Source of the DNA: a bacterium 1XD42-76
GTDB lineage: Bacteria; Bacillota; Clostridia; Lachnospirales; Lachnospiraceae
Direction: 5' to 3'
NCBI GenBank assembly: GCA_009917545.1
Contig: QZDW01000001.1
Span: 186,001 to 250,000 of the forward strand
Length of the DNA stretch: 64,000 nucleotides
Each line of letters starts with the position of its first letter. Within the stretch, counting starts at the first letter, position 1. A model generated the notes under the pieces. The model ran no database searches. It was given only the letters and a program-made list of their open reading frames with translations, and had not been told where the DNA came from. The position numbers were made by a program, and so were the translations under genes. Shown here in pieces: positions 26,607 to 35,737 of this stretch.

Positions 26607-27818
26607 CTACTGTTTATAAAATTCCGGAATCTGTTCCTCGTGATATTTTAATATTTCCTCCTGGAATGTCCTGTCCGAGAGAATATCATATCCTGTCATC
26701 GCCAGACCTTTGGCTCCTTTGATACAGACGTCAAGCGCCTGCGGGGTAATCGACGCTGCCGTATATTCCTTAGTATGCGCCTGAATGGATTTATCATCCG
26801 TAATAGACAGATAATCGTGGATCGCCGGAATTTTGATGGATACGTTGCCGATATCAGAGGAACCGTACTGCTTTTTGGGATCTGGCCAGGTCATCTCAAT
26901 TCCCATAACAGCCATATTATCCTTAAATGCCTGGCAGATCGGTTTGCTTGGATAGCGCTCCGCCGAAATATCGTCCCGGGAAACCGTTCCTTTGGCTCCG
27001 GTCAGGCGTTCTGCATTTGCCACACAGACTTTGATAAACTCAATCAAATCTTCGATCCGCTTCATCGTGTCCGCTCTCAGACAGAAGGCACAGCTCGCAA
27101 AGGCCGGAATGATATTGGAGGCAGTTCCCCCGTTGGAGATGATACCGTTAATGTTGTCCTGCGGGTCAAAAGTCGGCCGGGCCAGGTCGATCTGATTGAA
27201 TACATTTATGACGGCGCTCAGCGCGTTAATTCCGTTTTTCGGCACAGAAGAATGCGCGCCTCTGCCCTGGAATTCCACCTTCACCGTACATGCCGCGCGG
27301 CCGCCGCGCCCGACCAGATTGGAGCCGCCGCCTGACGGATGCATCATCAGAGCAAAATCCACATCGTCAAAAGCTCCGTTCGCCAGAAGCTTTACCTTTC
27401 CGGCCCCGCCCTCCTCGGCTGGTGTACCGATGATGGAAACACGGCCCGGAAGCTCTTTCACCACCGAAGCAAGGCCCAGAAACGCTCCTGTCGAACAGGC
27501 GGCGATCAGGTTATGGCCGCAGCCGTGCCCGATCCCGTTTAAGGCATCATACTCAGCCAGAAACGCTACCGTGGGACCGTTTTCTTTGCTGCCGGCATCA
27601 GCCCGGAAGGAGGTCGCCAGACCACCGTAGCCCTTCTGTACGGTAAAACCATGCTTTTCCAGTGTCCCACTGATGAAATCCAGCGCCTTAAACTCCTCAA
27701 ACCCCAGCTCAGGATTCTCATGGATACTGGTCGCCAGCTGCACCAGATCTTCCCTGGCCTGTTCCACTGTCTGAACGATAGCTGCCTTTGCCTTGCTCAT
27801 TGCATTCTTGTTTTCCAT
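26607..27818 (-). CDS. M20 amidohydrolase (AbgB/aminobenzoyl-glutamate hydrolase-like)
   Basis: A 403-residue zinc or manganese amidohydrolase of the M20D type. The motifs AEYDAL, GHGCGHN, GTPAEEGGAGK and MMHPSG supply the metal ligands and base. Such enzymes cleave N-acyl amino acids, including p-aminobenzoyl-glutamate. The ribosome binding site is GGAGA. It is divergent from a frameshifted AbgT-type transporter, which supports a role in hydrolysing an imported acyl- or aminobenzoyl-glutamate and releasing glutamate. The substrate is inference. Confidence 0.88.
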   Translation of the reverse strand: MENKNAMSKAKAAIVQTVEQAREDLVQLATSIHENPELGFEEFKALDFISGTLEKHGFTVQKGYGGLATSFRADAGSKENGPTVAFLAEYDALNGIGHGCGHNLIAACSTGAFLGLASVVKELPGRVSIIGTPAEEGGAGKVKLLANGAFDDVDFALMMHPSGGGSNLVGRGGRAACTVKVEFQGRGAHSSVPKNGINALSAVINVFNQIDLARPTFDPQDNINGIISNGGTASNIIPAFASCAFCLRADTMKRIEDLIEFIKVCVANAERLTGAKGTVSRDDISAERYPSKPICQAFKDNMAVMGIEMTWPDPKKQYGSSDIGNVSIKIPAIHDYLSITDDKSIQAHTKEYTAASITPQALDVCIKGAKGLAMTGYDILSDRTFQEEILKYHEEQIPEFYKQ

Positions 27819-27927
27819 TTTTCTCTCCTTTTCTATGTATGTTATATTTGCTGCGCAGGATAGCGCCGGTCTTTTTTGTGTCTGGCTTTTTACAGCCAGT
27901 TTCCGTTTTTTTCGTATCTTGTCTTAC

Positions 27928-27956
27928 ATAGTACCACATCAGGCCCAATCTTCCAA
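27928..27956 (-). promoter_or_regulatory. Promoter of the M20 amidohydrolase gene
   Basis: Minus-strand -35 box TTGGAA (27951-27956) and -10 box TACTAT (27928-27933), 17 bases apart, 110 bp before the start. Confidence 0.55.
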
Positions 27957-28168
27957 ACAAAGATGCCGATGTTGTATATAATTTTTACGAATAGGTAATA
28001 TAGGCATTGAGAAAGCATTGTGCCGGATCTCTTGAATTCAAAAAATTCTGAAAACAAAATATAGATTTATAAAATAAACTCCTTTTCAAAAATAATGGCA
28101 AAATTCAGGAGAAAAAACGCAAAAACTAAAGAAAACATTCGCTATCCATCAGAAAATTAAAAATTATC

Positions 28169-28197
28169 TTGAATTCATAAACAAAAAATGATATAGT
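28169..28197 (+). promoter_or_regulatory. Promoter of the AbgT-type transporter gene
   Basis: Plus-strand -35 box TTGAAT (28169-28174) and -10 box TATAGT (28192-28197), 17 bases apart, within the AT-rich divergent region. Confidence 0.5.
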
Positions 28198-28325
28198 TAT
28201 AAAAAATAAATAAACATTCCAAATGTCGTGATTTTATTTTGGGGGGAGAGGAGCGTGATCTGGTTCTTTTTTACTGGCACTGATGTATTATGTCTCAATT
28301 ACTAACAACAAAATGGAGGAAGCCT

Positions 28326-29896
28326 ATGAGCGAAAACACCACGACCAAAAAGAAAAGCGGCCTCGATAAGGTATTAGATGCGATCGAGCGCGGGGCAAAC
28401 AAACTGCCAACACCGTTTACGCTGTTCTGTATTTTATTTGCCGCCACTGCCATTATCTCTTTGATTCTTGGCCTGACGAATGTTGAAATGGTTCATCCGT
28501 CAACAGGAGATGTTGTCACTGTTAATAACTTTTTCACACGTGACGGTGTCGTATGGTTTGTCACAAAGATGGTAACGAACTTTACTGGCTATGCTCCTCT
28601 CGGCCTCGTACTCGTTATGACGGTTGGTATCGGTATGCTGGAGCAGACCGGCATGGTCAACGTTCTTCTGAAAACTGTTATGTCCAAGGTTCCGCCGGTA
28701 CTTGTTCCTCTTGGATGTGCCTTTATCGGAATCTGTGGAAACCTTTTCTCTGATTCCTGTGCAGTTATCATCCCCCCCTCGCCGCATTAGCATTTCTCGG
28801 CGTTGGTAAGCATCCGCTTGCAGGTATGATGTGTGCATTCCTGGGAACACAGGCAGGCTTTTCCGCCAATATTATCATTGCAGGTACAGACGGCCTTCTG
28901 GCTGGTATCACCAACACCGTTCTTGACGGATTCTTTGGTGAGGGTGCATATCATGTAGAAGTAGTCTGTAACTGGTTCTTTATGATTGCATCAACGTTCT
29001 TCCTTTCAATCGTTATTGCTATGCTGGATCAGTATCTTCTTGAACCAAGGCTTGGTACATACGTTCCCGGTAAGGGTTCTTCAGGCGAAGTCATTGAAAT
29101 TGTTGATGTAACTCCGGAAGAAAACAGAGCGCTTGTGAAATCCGGTCTTGCCGCACTCCTTTATATTATTGTTATCGTAGTCGGCTTCTTAACACGGGTT
29201 CTTTCAAATGAAAACGGTGGAATTCTTTCTTCTCCGCTTTTAAGTGGTATTATCCCGATTCTGTTTGGTTTGTTCTTTATCACAGGTCTTACTTATGGTA
29301 TTAGTGTAAAGAATATCCGCAGTGAGGCTGATGTTTCCAAACACGTAATTGCGCAGTTAAGAACAATGGCTCCGTTCCTGGCATCCGTATTAGCATCCTC
29401 TCAGTTCATTCAGCTGTTTACATGGACGAATATTGGTACGGTTTTAAGTATCGCAGGTGCGGATCTTCTGGAGGCAACCGGTTTTACCGGAATCCCGATG
29501 TTAATCTGTTTCATTATCCTTTGTGCATTTATCAACCTGTTCATCGGATCCGGTTCTGCAAAGTGGACGCTTATGGCTCCTATCTTTGTACCGATGCTGA
29601 CCCTGATTGGTTACGATCCGGCATTCATACAGCTTGCATATCGTATTGGTGATTCCTGTACCAACGCAATGTCCCCGATGAGTGCATACCTGATTATGAT
29701 TCTTGCCATTGCGCAGGAAAAATACGACAAGGATGCCAAGCTTGGAACATTCCTTTCCAACCTGGTTCCAGCCTGTCTTATCATGTTAGTATGCTGGATT
29801 ATTTTCTTCGTGCTTTACAGCATGACAGGTCTTCCGATCGGACCAGGCGCTTATATGCACCTTCCGGCTGAAGTTGCCGCTACCTTATTACACTAA
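28326..29896 (+). pseudogene. abgT: AbgT-family transporter, frameshifted at a C7 tract
   Basis: Membrane transporter of the AbgT family (p-aminobenzoyl-glutamate uptake or sulfonamide efflux in characterised members). The ATG at 28326 has GGAGG six bases upstream. The first frame runs about 150 residues to ...SDSCAVIIPP, then stops at 28788-28790. The remaining 350-odd residues (MMCAFLGTQAGFSANIIIAGT...) continue in the frame one base earlier, to 29896. The break falls in a run of seven C (28772-28778). Eight C would restore IIPPLAALAFLG and a protein of 523 residues, the normal family length. It could be a true null, a phase-variable OFF state, or a sequencing error. No other decay is visible, which argues for a recent or reversible change. 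Confidence 0.88.
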
Positions 29897-29977
29897 AACA
29901 TATGTGATTTGACAGCTTACCATTTACAATGTCGTACTTACTCGCACATGGTTTGTTGTGAATCCAGTCCTATTTGA

Positions 29978-30030
29978 GAACGCCGCAGGCAGAAAATGAC
30001 CTTCTGCCTGCGGCGTTCCCTTATATTTCT
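29978..30030 (+). terminator. Terminator after abgT
   Basis: Perfect 17-bp stem (29978-29994 and 30002-30018) with a 7-base loop, followed by CCTTATATTTCT. The strong stem and T-rich tail close the abgT transcript. Confidence 0.88.
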
Positions 30031-30042
30031 GTGTCATTCAGA

Positions 30043-30071
30043 TTGTAAAAAAGATCCTGCGATGATATAAT
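30043..30071 (+). promoter_or_regulatory. Promoter of the ketopantoate reductase-like gene
   Basis: -35 box TTGTAA (30043-30048) and -10 box TATAAT (30066-30071), 17 bases apart, 42 bp before the chosen start. Confidence 0.65.
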
Positions 30072-30112
30072 GCTTTACAGGCAAATATATGCTGCAAAGG
30101 AGAAAAGGGATT

Positions 30113-31054
30113 ATGAAGGAACTGAGAAAAGTTACATTGATCGGATTAGGGGCGATGGGGGTATTTTTTGCGCCGAGGCTGTCCGAATATCTGGGCGCTG
30201 ATTTCCGAATTCTGGCTGATGGGGCCAGACGCGACCGCCTCGAACAAAAAGGGGTCACGGTAAACGGAATCAACTACCGCTTCCCCATCGTATCCCCGGA
30301 TTCAGAGGACACTCCGTCGGATCTGGTCATCATCGCTGTGAAAGGATATGATCTTGAGCAAGCCATTCAGGATATCCGCCATCAGGTCGGCCCGGATACC
30401 ATCATCCTCTCTGTTTTAAACGGGGTGGAGAGTGAAAAGCAGGTTGCCGCTGTCTATGGCTGGGAACGGCTCCTCTATTCCTATATGCGTATCAGCGTTG
30501 TTATGAAGGATGGGAAAACAGAATTTGACCCCAAAAAAGGCCTGATTCACTTTGGAGAGGAAAAAAATGATCCGGAATGTCTGTCTGAAAAGGTGATTGC
30601 GGTAAAGAAACTGTTTGATTCCTGTGGAATTGATTATAAGATTGACCCGGATATGCTGCATGGACTGTGGTTCAAATTTATGTGTAATGTTGGTGAAAAT
30701 ATGACCTGCGCCATGTTTGGAGTTCCTTTTGGCGCTTTTCATGGAAATGAACATGCCAACTATTTCCGTCATGCTGCCATGTGGGAGGTCATACAGATCG
30801 CGAACCGGACAGGGATTACTCTCGGGCAGGATGATATTGACCGCCAGGAGCACTCGATCGGCCGTCTGCCTTATCATAATAAGCCGTCCACATTACAGGA
30901 CCTGGAAGCCGGGAAACGCACAGAGACCGATATGTTCGCAGGAACCGTAGTACGACTCGGAAAAGAGCTGGGCGTGGAAACACCTGTCTGTGAAATGTTC
31001 TGGCACGGTATCCATCTTCTGGAAGATAAGTTGTTTGGTGTCATTTCCATCTGA
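30113..31054 (+). CDS. Ketopantoate reductase-family oxidoreductase (PanE/ApbA-like)
   Basis: A 313-residue NAD(P)H-dependent 2-dehydropantoate 2-reductase homologue. The N-terminal Rossmann motif GLGAMGVFFAPRL and the C-terminal helical ApbA_C domain (LWFKFMCNVGENMTCAMFGV) are clear. The ATG at 30113 follows AAGGAG; an upstream in-frame ATG at 30089 lacks a site. It is flanked by terminators, so it is monocistronic. Many such paralogues do not act in pantothenate synthesis, and no other pan genes are here, so the true substrate is open. Confidence 0.9.
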   Translation: MKELRKVTLIGLGAMGVFFAPRLSEYLGADFRILADGARRDRLEQKGVTVNGINYRFPIVSPDSEDTPSDLVIIAVKGYDLEQAIQDIRHQVGPDTIILSVLNGVESEKQVAAVYGWERLLYSYMRISVVMKDGKTEFDPKKGLIHFGEEKNDPECLSEKVIAVKKLFDSCGIDYKIDPDMLHGLWFKFMCNVGENMTCAMFGVPFGAFHGNEHANYFRHAAMWEVIQIANRTGITLGQDDIDRQEHSIGRLPYHNKPSTLQDLEAGKRTETDMFAGTVVRLGKELGVETPVCEMFWHGIHLLEDKLFGVISI

Positions 31055-31068
31055 ATAGCATCCGTTCC

Positions 31069-31110
31069 TTCCCCTGCCGTCTTACCGGGCGGCAGGGGAA
31101 AGTTCTATTG
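31069..31110 (+). terminator. Terminator between convergent genes
   Basis: Perfect 11-bp stem, TTCCCCTGCCG (31069-31079) and CGGCAGGGGAA (31090-31100), followed by AGTTCTATT. It probably serves the plus-strand gene; the minus strand lacks a T run. Confidence 0.65.
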
Positions 31111-32127
31111 ACCCCAGGTAATCAGATTACTCCAGATCGCAGTCTCAGCACGCGTTTCGGACAGCACATAGGCACGGCCTTCATCCTCATCAGAGCCTTT
31201 CATATATTCCTTTGTAGACGGATAGTATGTCCAGGTATCATCGAGTACCGTGATCCCCTCTTTGGCTTCCATACTCCAGCAAAGGCTCTCTCCTTCCGTG
31301 TTTTCTGCCGTATAGGTGAAGGGGCCGTTAAGCAGGTTTTCAGAAAAAGTTCCTGTCTTCCTTGTCATATGAAAACGGCCCTGGGGCACTGTCTCATAAT
31401 ACTGATAACCGCAGCTCCCTTCCCCGTTCATTTTCCCATTCTCCCACTCGCCGACCGCATAGGTGAAATATGGTTCCTCCAGAATCATCGCCTGCACCGC
31501 AGCACATCTGCCCTGCGGCTTTCCTTCTGTGAAGCTGCCCAAAAACACAGTATTGAATCTGGAAACGACAAGTCCGTATTCTGTTCCCGCATCTACAAGT
31601 TTCTTCAAACATCTTTTCCCTGCCGGGGAATCGGTTTCTCCTGATAATCCGGAGCCTTTGGCGGCGCCTTCTGGTATTTTTGATCCTTTCTCCGATGCAC
31701 CTGGCATTTCGTCCGCTCCTTCCCTGGAATAGAGGTAAAGTTCCCTGTCCAGGGTATCATTCGCAAGCGCAGTCAGCCTGTCCTGATTTTCATTCATCAG
31801 CCTGGCGGCCTGAATGTAATCTTCCTCTTTCATAGAAGTATATAAAGCATCCAGAAGTGCCTCCTCTGCTGCGGAAACCGTCAGGGACGGAATTACGGCT
31901 TCTGCTTCGGATATTCCTGTACCATTCTCCATCCTGGTTCCTTCTGTCTCTATAGATCCCCCGGAAGTTTCTGTACCTTCCTGTCTTTCCTGAGCACCTG
32001 TCCACGCATGGCTGCCGGCTTTTGCAGCCTCTGTCAGGGCTGATTCCGGCCGTTGGCTACTTTGGTTCATGATCCCGACTGCAGCCAGGATAAAAATTCC
32101 GGCCGCTATATATCGTCTGGTTTTCAT
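31105..32127 (-). CDS. Membrane-anchored protein with MORN-like motifs
   Basis: A 340-residue protein of unknown function. One N-terminal helix (about residues 6-22) is followed by a low-complexity Glu/Gly/Thr-rich stretch and a helical region (about 85-145). Near the C-terminus are MORN-like units such as YAVGEWENGKMNGEGSCGY and GSFTEGKPQGRC. In other proteins MORN repeats act as scaffolds or lipid/protein contacts. The ATG at 32125-32127 has GGGGAG six bases upstream. It lies 130 bp after the MocR regulator gene on the same strand and may be co-transcribed with it. Confidence 0.75.
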   Translation of the reverse strand: MKTRRYIAAGIFILAAVGIMNQSSQRPESALTEAAKAGSHAWTGAQERQEGTETSGGSIETEGTRMENGTGISEAEAVIPSLTVSAAEEALLDALYTSMKEEDYIQAARLMNENQDRLTALANDTLDRELYLYSREGADEMPGASEKGSKIPEGAAKGSGLSGETDSPAGKRCLKKLVDAGTEYGLVVSRFNTVFLGSFTEGKPQGRCAAVQAMILEEPYFTYAVGEWENGKMNGEGSCGYQYYETVPQGRFHMTRKTGTFSENLLNGPFTYTAENTEGESLCWSMEAKEGITVLDDTWTYYPSTKEYMKGSDEDEGRAYVLSETRAETAIWSNLITWGQ

Positions 32128-32257
32128 CTGCTTCTCCCCAATCCATGACTGATCTTGTCCTGCCAGCCTGTGCATCGACTCCACGACCCATCTGGCCAAA
32201 CTGCTGATTTCCTGATTCCCGTTTTTTTCTTTAAAGCTTCCAAATGTATCTTCCTTT

Positions 32258-33688
32258 CTATCTCCAGATCTCGGAGAGCCGTTGTGCCCCATAATAAATC
32301 TCTGCTTCACTGAGCCGCGCATATCCGAGAATCACTGTTCTTGGATCACGAATAGGTTCCTTATGGATATAGAATCCGGACAGGCCGTAGACCCGGATCC
32401 CGGCTGTGGCGGCCAGACGCTCAAGCTCCTCTTCCGTCCTCTCTCCCTGATGTGTCATAAGCACATGGAGCCCGGCATGCTCCCCTTTGATCGCAAAGTA
32501 CGGTTCCAGGGGCTTTAACGAGGTTAAAAGCGCCTCCAGCTTTCCTTTATAGGTCTCCCGCATCCGGTTCAGATGGCGCTCAAAATAGCCGCCCATGATA
32601 AACTGGGAGAGAATTCTCTGATCTACCCGCGATACCGTGGAGGAATAGAATCTTGCCTGCTTCTCATAAAGAGACAGCAACGGCAGCGGCAGGACAAGAT
32701 ATCCGATTCGTATCGCCGGGGCAATCGACTTGGAAAAGGTTCCCATATAAATCACCCGTCCGCACCGGTCCATACCCTGCAGGGCCGGAATCGGCTTCCC
32801 TTTATAGCGGAATTCACTGTCGTAATCATCCTCGATGATATAGCGCCCCTCTTTCTTCGCGGCCCAGGAAAGCAGTTCCTGCCTGCGCCTTACCGGCATT
32901 ACAATCCCCATCGGAAACTGATGTGACGGCATCACATATGCCACATCCGCGGGAAGTGATTCCAAAATGTCCGTCCGGATTCCGCTTCCATCCATGTCTA
33001 CCGGTACGACCGGATGCCCCATGCCGGATAGTACACGGTATGCCTGCATATACGTTGGATTCTCCATCGCAATTCCCGTCGTATTTCCCAAAAGCTGGGA
33101 CAAAAGCATCAGCAGATACTCATTTCCTGCTCCTACCACGATCTGAAATGCATGACAGTTGACACCACGCGCTGCATGGAGATAGTCACGAATCGCCTCT
33201 CTGAGAGGAAGATCCCCCTGTGGATCCCCTTTTAAAAAAACCTCTTTTTCTTCTTCCCTGAGCACTGCCCGGCTGATCTTGCGCCAGGTAGAGAAAGGAA
33301 AGCGTTCCAAATCAATCCCGCCCGGGGAAAAATCCACCTGAACGTGTTCCCCTTCCTCTGTCCTGTTGGACAGAAGATCCGGGACGTCTGCCTCCGTTCC
33401 GCCCTCTTCATATCCCGGGGCATGAAGCGACGGCAGAAGCCCGTCCAGCCTGGCGGTAAAATATCCCTTTCTGGGAACTGCCTCCAGATATCCCTCAGAC
33501 ACCAGCTGCTCATATGCGAGCTGTGTCGTGCTGCGGCTCACCTTCAGGCTCTTTGCCAGTTCCCTGGACGAGGGAAGCTGTCTGTCCGGTTTCATATTCC
33601 CTCTCCGTATCTCATCCTTAATATACTGGTAAATCTGTTCATACAGCGGTTTGGAATCCTGTAAGTTCAAAGGAATCAAGAGCTCCAT
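32258..33688 (-). CDS. MocR/PdxR-type regulator (GntR domain + aminotransferase fold)
   Basis: A 476-residue fusion. The N-terminal GntR winged helix (residues about 10-75; PLYEQIYQYIKDEI and LPSSRELAKSLKVSRSTTQLAYEQL) joins a fold-type I aminotransferase domain that holds PLP through the Lys in GTFSKSIAPAIRIGY. MocR proteins usually sense PLP or amino acids; many control vitamin B6 genes (PdxR), GABA use or D-Ala. Its target is not evident here, though B6 salvage genes lie elsewhere in the window (61.9-63.4 kb). The ATG at 33686-33688 has GGAGGAG upstream; an extended frame to 33754 is not supported. Confidence 0.9.
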   Translation of the reverse strand: MELLIPLNLQDSKPLYEQIYQYIKDEIRRGNMKPDRQLPSSRELAKSLKVSRSTTQLAYEQLVSEGYLEAVPRKGYFTARLDGLLPSLHAPGYEEGGTEADVPDLLSNRTEEGEHVQVDFSPGGIDLERFPFSTWRKISRAVLREEEKEVFLKGDPQGDLPLREAIRDYLHAARGVNCHAFQIVVGAGNEYLLMLLSQLLGNTTGIAMENPTYMQAYRVLSGMGHPVVPVDMDGSGIRTDILESLPADVAYVMPSHQFPMGIVMPVRRRQELLSWAAKKEGRYIIEDDYDSEFRYKGKPIPALQGMDRCGRVIYMGTFSKSIAPAIRIGYLVLPLPLLSLYEKQARFYSSTVSRVDQRILSQFIMGGYFERHLNRMRETYKGKLEALLTSLKPLEPYFAIKGEHAGLHVLMTHQGERTEEELERLAATAGIRVYGLSGFYIHKEPIRDPRTVILGYARLSEAEIYYGAQRLSEIWR

Positions 33689-33712
33689 GTGTCTCCTCCA
33701 AGTCTCAGGGGT

Positions 33713-33757
33713 AAACAAAAGGGATGGCAGCAGACTGCCCCCTGTCTGCGTCATCCC
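33713..33757 (-). terminator. Terminator after glnS
   Basis: Arms AGGGATG.CAGCAGA and TCTGCG.CATCCCT (33720-33757) pair with small mismatches. On the minus strand TTTTGTTT follows. It lies 75 bp after the glnS stop. Confidence 0.7.
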
Positions 33758-33831
33758 TCATCTTCTGTATCGTCTGTGCCGTCGTGTCAGAAATGCCCTT
33801 ATGCATCCTGGCTGGACTCTCTGTTTTGTCT

Positions 33832-35529
33832 TTAAGCGTTCTGCTGCGGCAGTTTAAACGAACTCTTCAAAGAAACAATGCGGTTATAGATCGGTTTCCC
33901 TTCCGTACTGTCCTTGCTGTCCACACAATAGTATCCGTTTCTCACAAACTGGAAGCTGTCGTACTTCTTTGCTTCCATCAGAGACGGTTCCACATATGCA
34001 GAAACGATCGTCCTGGAATTAGGGTTCAAATTCAGCGTCCCGTCGTCGTTCAGCTTGCCCTTTTCCTCATCAATGATATTCTCATAGAGCCTGCATTCCA
34101 CACATCCTGCCGTCGGCGCGGATACCCAGTGGATCGTACCCTTTACCTTCCTTGCATTAAATCCGGAACCGCTCTTTGTCTCCGGGTCATAGGTACAGTG
34201 GACAACTGTCACCCTGCCGTTCTCATCTTTCTCAAAACCGGTGCAGGTCACAAAATAAGCGCTCATTAAGCGGACTTCATTCCCCGGGAACAGGCGGAAA
34301 TATTTCTTCGGCGGCTCTTCCATAAAGTCCTCACGCTCGATATAGAGTTCTCCGGAGAACGGAACCATTCTCTCTCCAAGCTCCGGATTTTCCAGATTGT
34401 TCGGCACAGGAAGCATCTCTGTCTGTCCTTCGGGATAATTGTCGATTACCAGGCGGACCGGATCGAGAACTGCCATCATTCTTGGCTTCTTAAGTTTCAA
34501 ATCCTCGCGAATGCAGTATTCCAACATCGCATAGCTCACAGAGCTGTTCGCCTTGGAGACACCAACCAGGTCAACAAACAACTTTAAGGATTCCGGCGTA
34601 TAGCCTCTCCTGCGCAGAGCGGCGATTGTCACCAGACGCGGGTCATCCCAGCCGTCCACGATGCCGTCCTCCACCAGCTTCTTGATATAGCGCTTTCCGG
34701 TGACTACATTCGTCAGGTACAGCTTTGCAAACTCAATCTGACGCGGCGGATTCTCGAATTCACACTCTCTCACAACCCAGTCATATAATGGCCGGTGATC
34801 CTCAAATTCCAGTGTACAGATCGAATGTGTGATATGTTCAACTGCATCCTCGATCGGATGCGCGAAATCATACATCGGATAGATACACCAGCGGTCCCCT
34901 GTATTGTGGTGGGGCATATGGGCCACGCGGTAGATCACAGGATCACGCATATTGATATTCGGGGAAGCCATATCAATCTTGGCACGAAGCACCTTCTCCC
35001 CGTCCTGATAGACCCCGTTTTTCATCTCTTCAAACAGCTTTAAATTCTCCTCTACGCTTCTATCGCGGTAAGGGCTGTTCTTTCCCGGCGTATTGAAATC
35101 ACCGCGGTATTCTTTTATCTCATCCGCGCTGAGATCACAGACAAACGCCTTCCCTTTCTTAATTAACAGGACTGCACATTCATACATCGTCTCAAAATAA
35201 TCGGAAGCAAAAAACAGCCTGTCCTCAAAATCAGCTCCCAGCCACTTCACATCCGCAATAATCGACTCTACATATTCCGTCTTTTCTTTCGTTGGGTTCG
35301 TATCGTCAAAACGCAGATTGAATTTACCTCCATACTGCGTTGCCAGACCCGAATTCAGAAGAATCGACTTCGCGTGTCCGATATGAAGGTATCCGTTCGG
35401 CTCCGGCGGAAACCGGGTCTGAACATGGTTATATACTCCTTCTGCAAGATCTTTGTCAATCTCCTGTTCAATAAAATGTCTGGATACCGGCTCTTTTGCT
35501 TCTTCCGCTGGTCTCGCATTCTCTGCCAT
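33832..35529 (-). CDS. glnS: Glutaminyl-tRNA synthetase
   Basis: Class I synthetase of 565 residues that charges tRNA-Gln directly with glutamine. The first class I motif is clear ([20 protein letters not shown]), as is the acceptor-binding and anticodon domain. The second motif, normally like MSKRK, reads VTGKRYIKK at the equivalent spot just before the conserved GWDDPRL; the key Lys-Arg is kept but the Ser is Gly. The ribosome binding site is GGAGG. It is monocistronic with a terminator. Direct charging is not universal in Gram-positives, many of which use GatCAB. Confidence 0.96.
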   Translation of the reverse strand: MAENARPAEEAKEPVSRHFIEQEIDKDLAEGVYNHVQTRFPPEPNGYLHIGHAKSILLNSGLATQYGGKFNLRFDDTNPTKEKTEYVESIIADVKWLGADFEDRLFFASDYFETMYECAVLLIKKGKAFVCDLSADEIKEYRGDFNTPGKNSPYRDRSVEENLKLFEEMKNGVYQDGEKVLRAKIDMASPNINMRDPVIYRVAHMPHHNTGDRWCIYPMYDFAHPIEDAVEHITHSICTLEFEDHRPLYDWVVRECEFENPPRQIEFAKLYLTNVVTGKRYIKKLVEDGIVDGWDDPRLVTIAALRRRGYTPESLKLFVDLVGVSKANSSVSYAMLEYCIREDLKLKKPRMMAVLDPVRLVIDNYPEGQTEMLPVPNNLENPELGERMVPFSGELYIEREDFMEEPPKKYFRLFPGNEVRLMSAYFVTCTGFEKDENGRVTVVHCTYDPETKSGSGFNARKVKGTIHWVSAPTAGCVECRLYENIIDEEKGKLNDDGTLNLNPNSRTIVSAYVEPSLMEAKKYDSFQFVRNGYYCVDSKDSTEGKPIYNRIVSLKSSFKLPQQNA

Positions 35530-35737
35530 ATCAATTCCTCCGATTCCGTTTGTAAATGGAAATCCTTCTTTATGGGATTCCTTGTCTGATATTATATCTT
35601 ATCACATTTTTTCCAATTATTAAAGGGAAAAATTGCATATTCCTGCGTATATTTTTGAACGCCTGCACAGAAAATATGCACAGCGGATGCCGAAACAAGT
35701 CCGGCCTGTCCGCACTGACAAAGAAAGGAATACAAAC

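Larger units (their letters stand above)
27819..28325. other. AT-rich divergent control region
   Basis: This 507-bp gap has no plausible gene. It is much richer in A and T than its flanks. It holds one promoter for each divergent gene, two TTGAATTCA-like palindromic stretches (about 28032 and 28170), and a small hairpin (CTGGC/GCCAG, 27883-27900). The last 70 bp include a G6 run and a weak upstream start for abgT. Confidence 0.6.
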
